The notes beneath the pieces are model-generated. The model saw only the letters and a list, made by a program, of their open reading frames with translations, searched no databases and had not been told where the DNA came from. A DNA stretch of 64,000 nt from Lunularia cruciata (lineage: Eukaryota; Streptophyta; Marchantiopsida; Lunulariales; Lunulariaceae), in assembly GCA_948567375.1 (NCBI GenBank), contig OX419757.1, positions 55,242,001 to 55,306,000 of the forward strand. Reading direction: 5' to 3'. Within the stretch, counting starts at the first letter, position 1. The number at the start of each line of letters is the position of its first letter. Positions 63,301 to 64,000 of this stretch are shown here, in pieces. The position numbers and the translations under genes are program-made.

Positions 63301-64000
63301 CTATGAAGCAATGATTGGAAATATGGGAGAAGAATTGAATGCAAAGATTGTTGACTCCTTTGCAGAAAAGTGCTCCACTAGTATTGGTTGGAAGGTCATA
63401 AATTACAAGGATCTTGCTCAATTGTTTATAGTTCAATCATATTTCACCCAAAGAAAACCACATACTTGACAATAAACCAAGCAATCTTTTTTGAGCAAAT
63501 ATACTAAGGAGAACTTATGAACTAGGCCTCCATGTTCCATTAGCAAGCTTGGTCCACAATTAAGGAATTTGAGAACAAAGGAGTCACCTACCTTATCCCA
63601 TTTGCAATTCACTTCTACATGGGGTTGAATCTACTCAAGAAAGATGAGCAAAAGTGATTCCCCAATCACTTCCATTTGAATTATTACTTTGCAGCTTAGC
63701 TCAAAGGACAAGGAACAATCAAAGTACATGCAAATGCAAATGAAAAATTTGCAAAGTATGGAAAATTTATGGAAGTGAAGGAATTAATAGTATCTACGAC
63801 TCCAAAGAAGTGACATTCATCAAGCAGAACACCAATGAAGGCCTCCAAAGAGAGTAAGGAAGAATCCTTGAGTAGTGGAACTTTCTTTTGTTGAAGAAAA
63901 AGAAGAAGTAGAAGAAGAAGAAAGCAAGGAAGAAGAAGAAGAAGAATAGCTCACTCTAAAAGAGATAGATTTTTTTAAGTCAAAAAGGAGAAGATTATGC
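63301..64000 (+). other. Unassigned coding-like stretch at the window end
   Basis: A frame at 63,173-63,469 runs out of the LTR fragment and reads NMGEELNAKIVDSFAEKCST then SIGWKVINYKDLAQLFIVQS. Further pieces (FENKGVTYLIPFAIHFYMGL, VEEKEEVEEEESKEEEEE) follow in other frames. The last part is a GAA-rich acidic run (63,895-63,950). It may be gag or another decayed gene; I do not recognise it. Confidence 0.3.

Noticed and set aside
63895-63950. Acidic Glu-rich peptide in the GAA repeat
   Set aside because: A trinucleotide run gives a poly-Glu reading by composition alone and does not support a gene.
1-64000. CRISPR arrays, operons, bacterial promoters, tRNA genes
   Set aside because: None seen. 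Spaced repeats at 27-29 kb are exons with splice borders, not CRISPR repeats, and no cloverleaf or box A/B pair was noticed by eye.

Overview
The window looks like nuclear DNA of a plant with a large, repeat-rich genome. The evidence is a degraded plant-type cytochrome P450, introns with GT..AG borders, layered Ty3/gypsy, Ty1/copia, LINE and transposase remains, and a fragment of nuclear 18S rDNA. Two features point to an early-diverging streptophyte (bryophyte, lycophyte or alga-like lineage) rather than a flowering plant, but this is inference: gypsy elements carrying a DNA methyltransferase and a PHD finger, and a LINE with an apparent restriction-like endonuclease. No CRISPR, operon, tRNA or prokaryotic structure was seen.

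Layout. 1-2.7 kb: minus-strand gypsy remnant (RT, 60-bp repeat linker, protease, gag, probable LTR). 3.06-8.11 kb: plus-strand chromovirus with gag, protease, RT, RNase H, integrase, a frameshifted chromodomain and a 593-bp 3' LTR. 8.4-13.2 kb: copia RT/RNase H remnant split by about 3.4 kb of unidentified DNA. 13.6-31.4 kb: a relatively repeat-poor island of more balanced base composition. It holds a P450 pseudogene (14.8-16.5 kb) and two minus-strand genes (21.7-23.0 and 24.6-30.2 kb). The last exons of these two genes carry a signature resembling the IFI6/IFI27 (ISG12, Ifi-6-16) family. Their upstream parts are built from very small phase-1 exons, almost all of 66 nt (others 48, 54, 60 or 78). 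The larger gene has about 20 exons, visibly multiplied by tandem duplication.

31.4-47.7 kb is a nest of insertions. A minus-strand LINE is split by gypsy-A (32,760-46,546, plus strand, AAGT on both sides). Gypsy-A contains a solo LTR of the 3-8 kb chromovirus family (36,297-37,030, near-matching 5-bp target duplication) and a Tat-like gypsy-B (37,898-44,415, minus strand, two LTRs). The integrase region of gypsy-B contains an antisense 3' end of 18S rDNA plus probable ITS1. 47.7-52.2 kb is mostly AT-rich and unassigned. 52.2-54.1 kb is a decayed hAT-like transposase.

54.1-63.06 kb is gypsy-C, of the same family as gypsy-A and better preserved. Its order is gag with two zinc knuckles, protease, a C5 cytosine DNA methyltransferase with motifs I, IV, VI, VIII, IX and X recognisable, RT, RNase H, integrase, PHD finger and 3' LTR. 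A fragment of the chromovirus LTR follows, and the last 700 bases are unassigned.

Nearly every mobile-element reading frame has stops and frameshifts, so they are annotated as pseudogenes. The two IFI6/27-like genes are the best candidates for living host genes. The methyltransferase-bearing gypsy family and the micro-exon array are the strongest leads.
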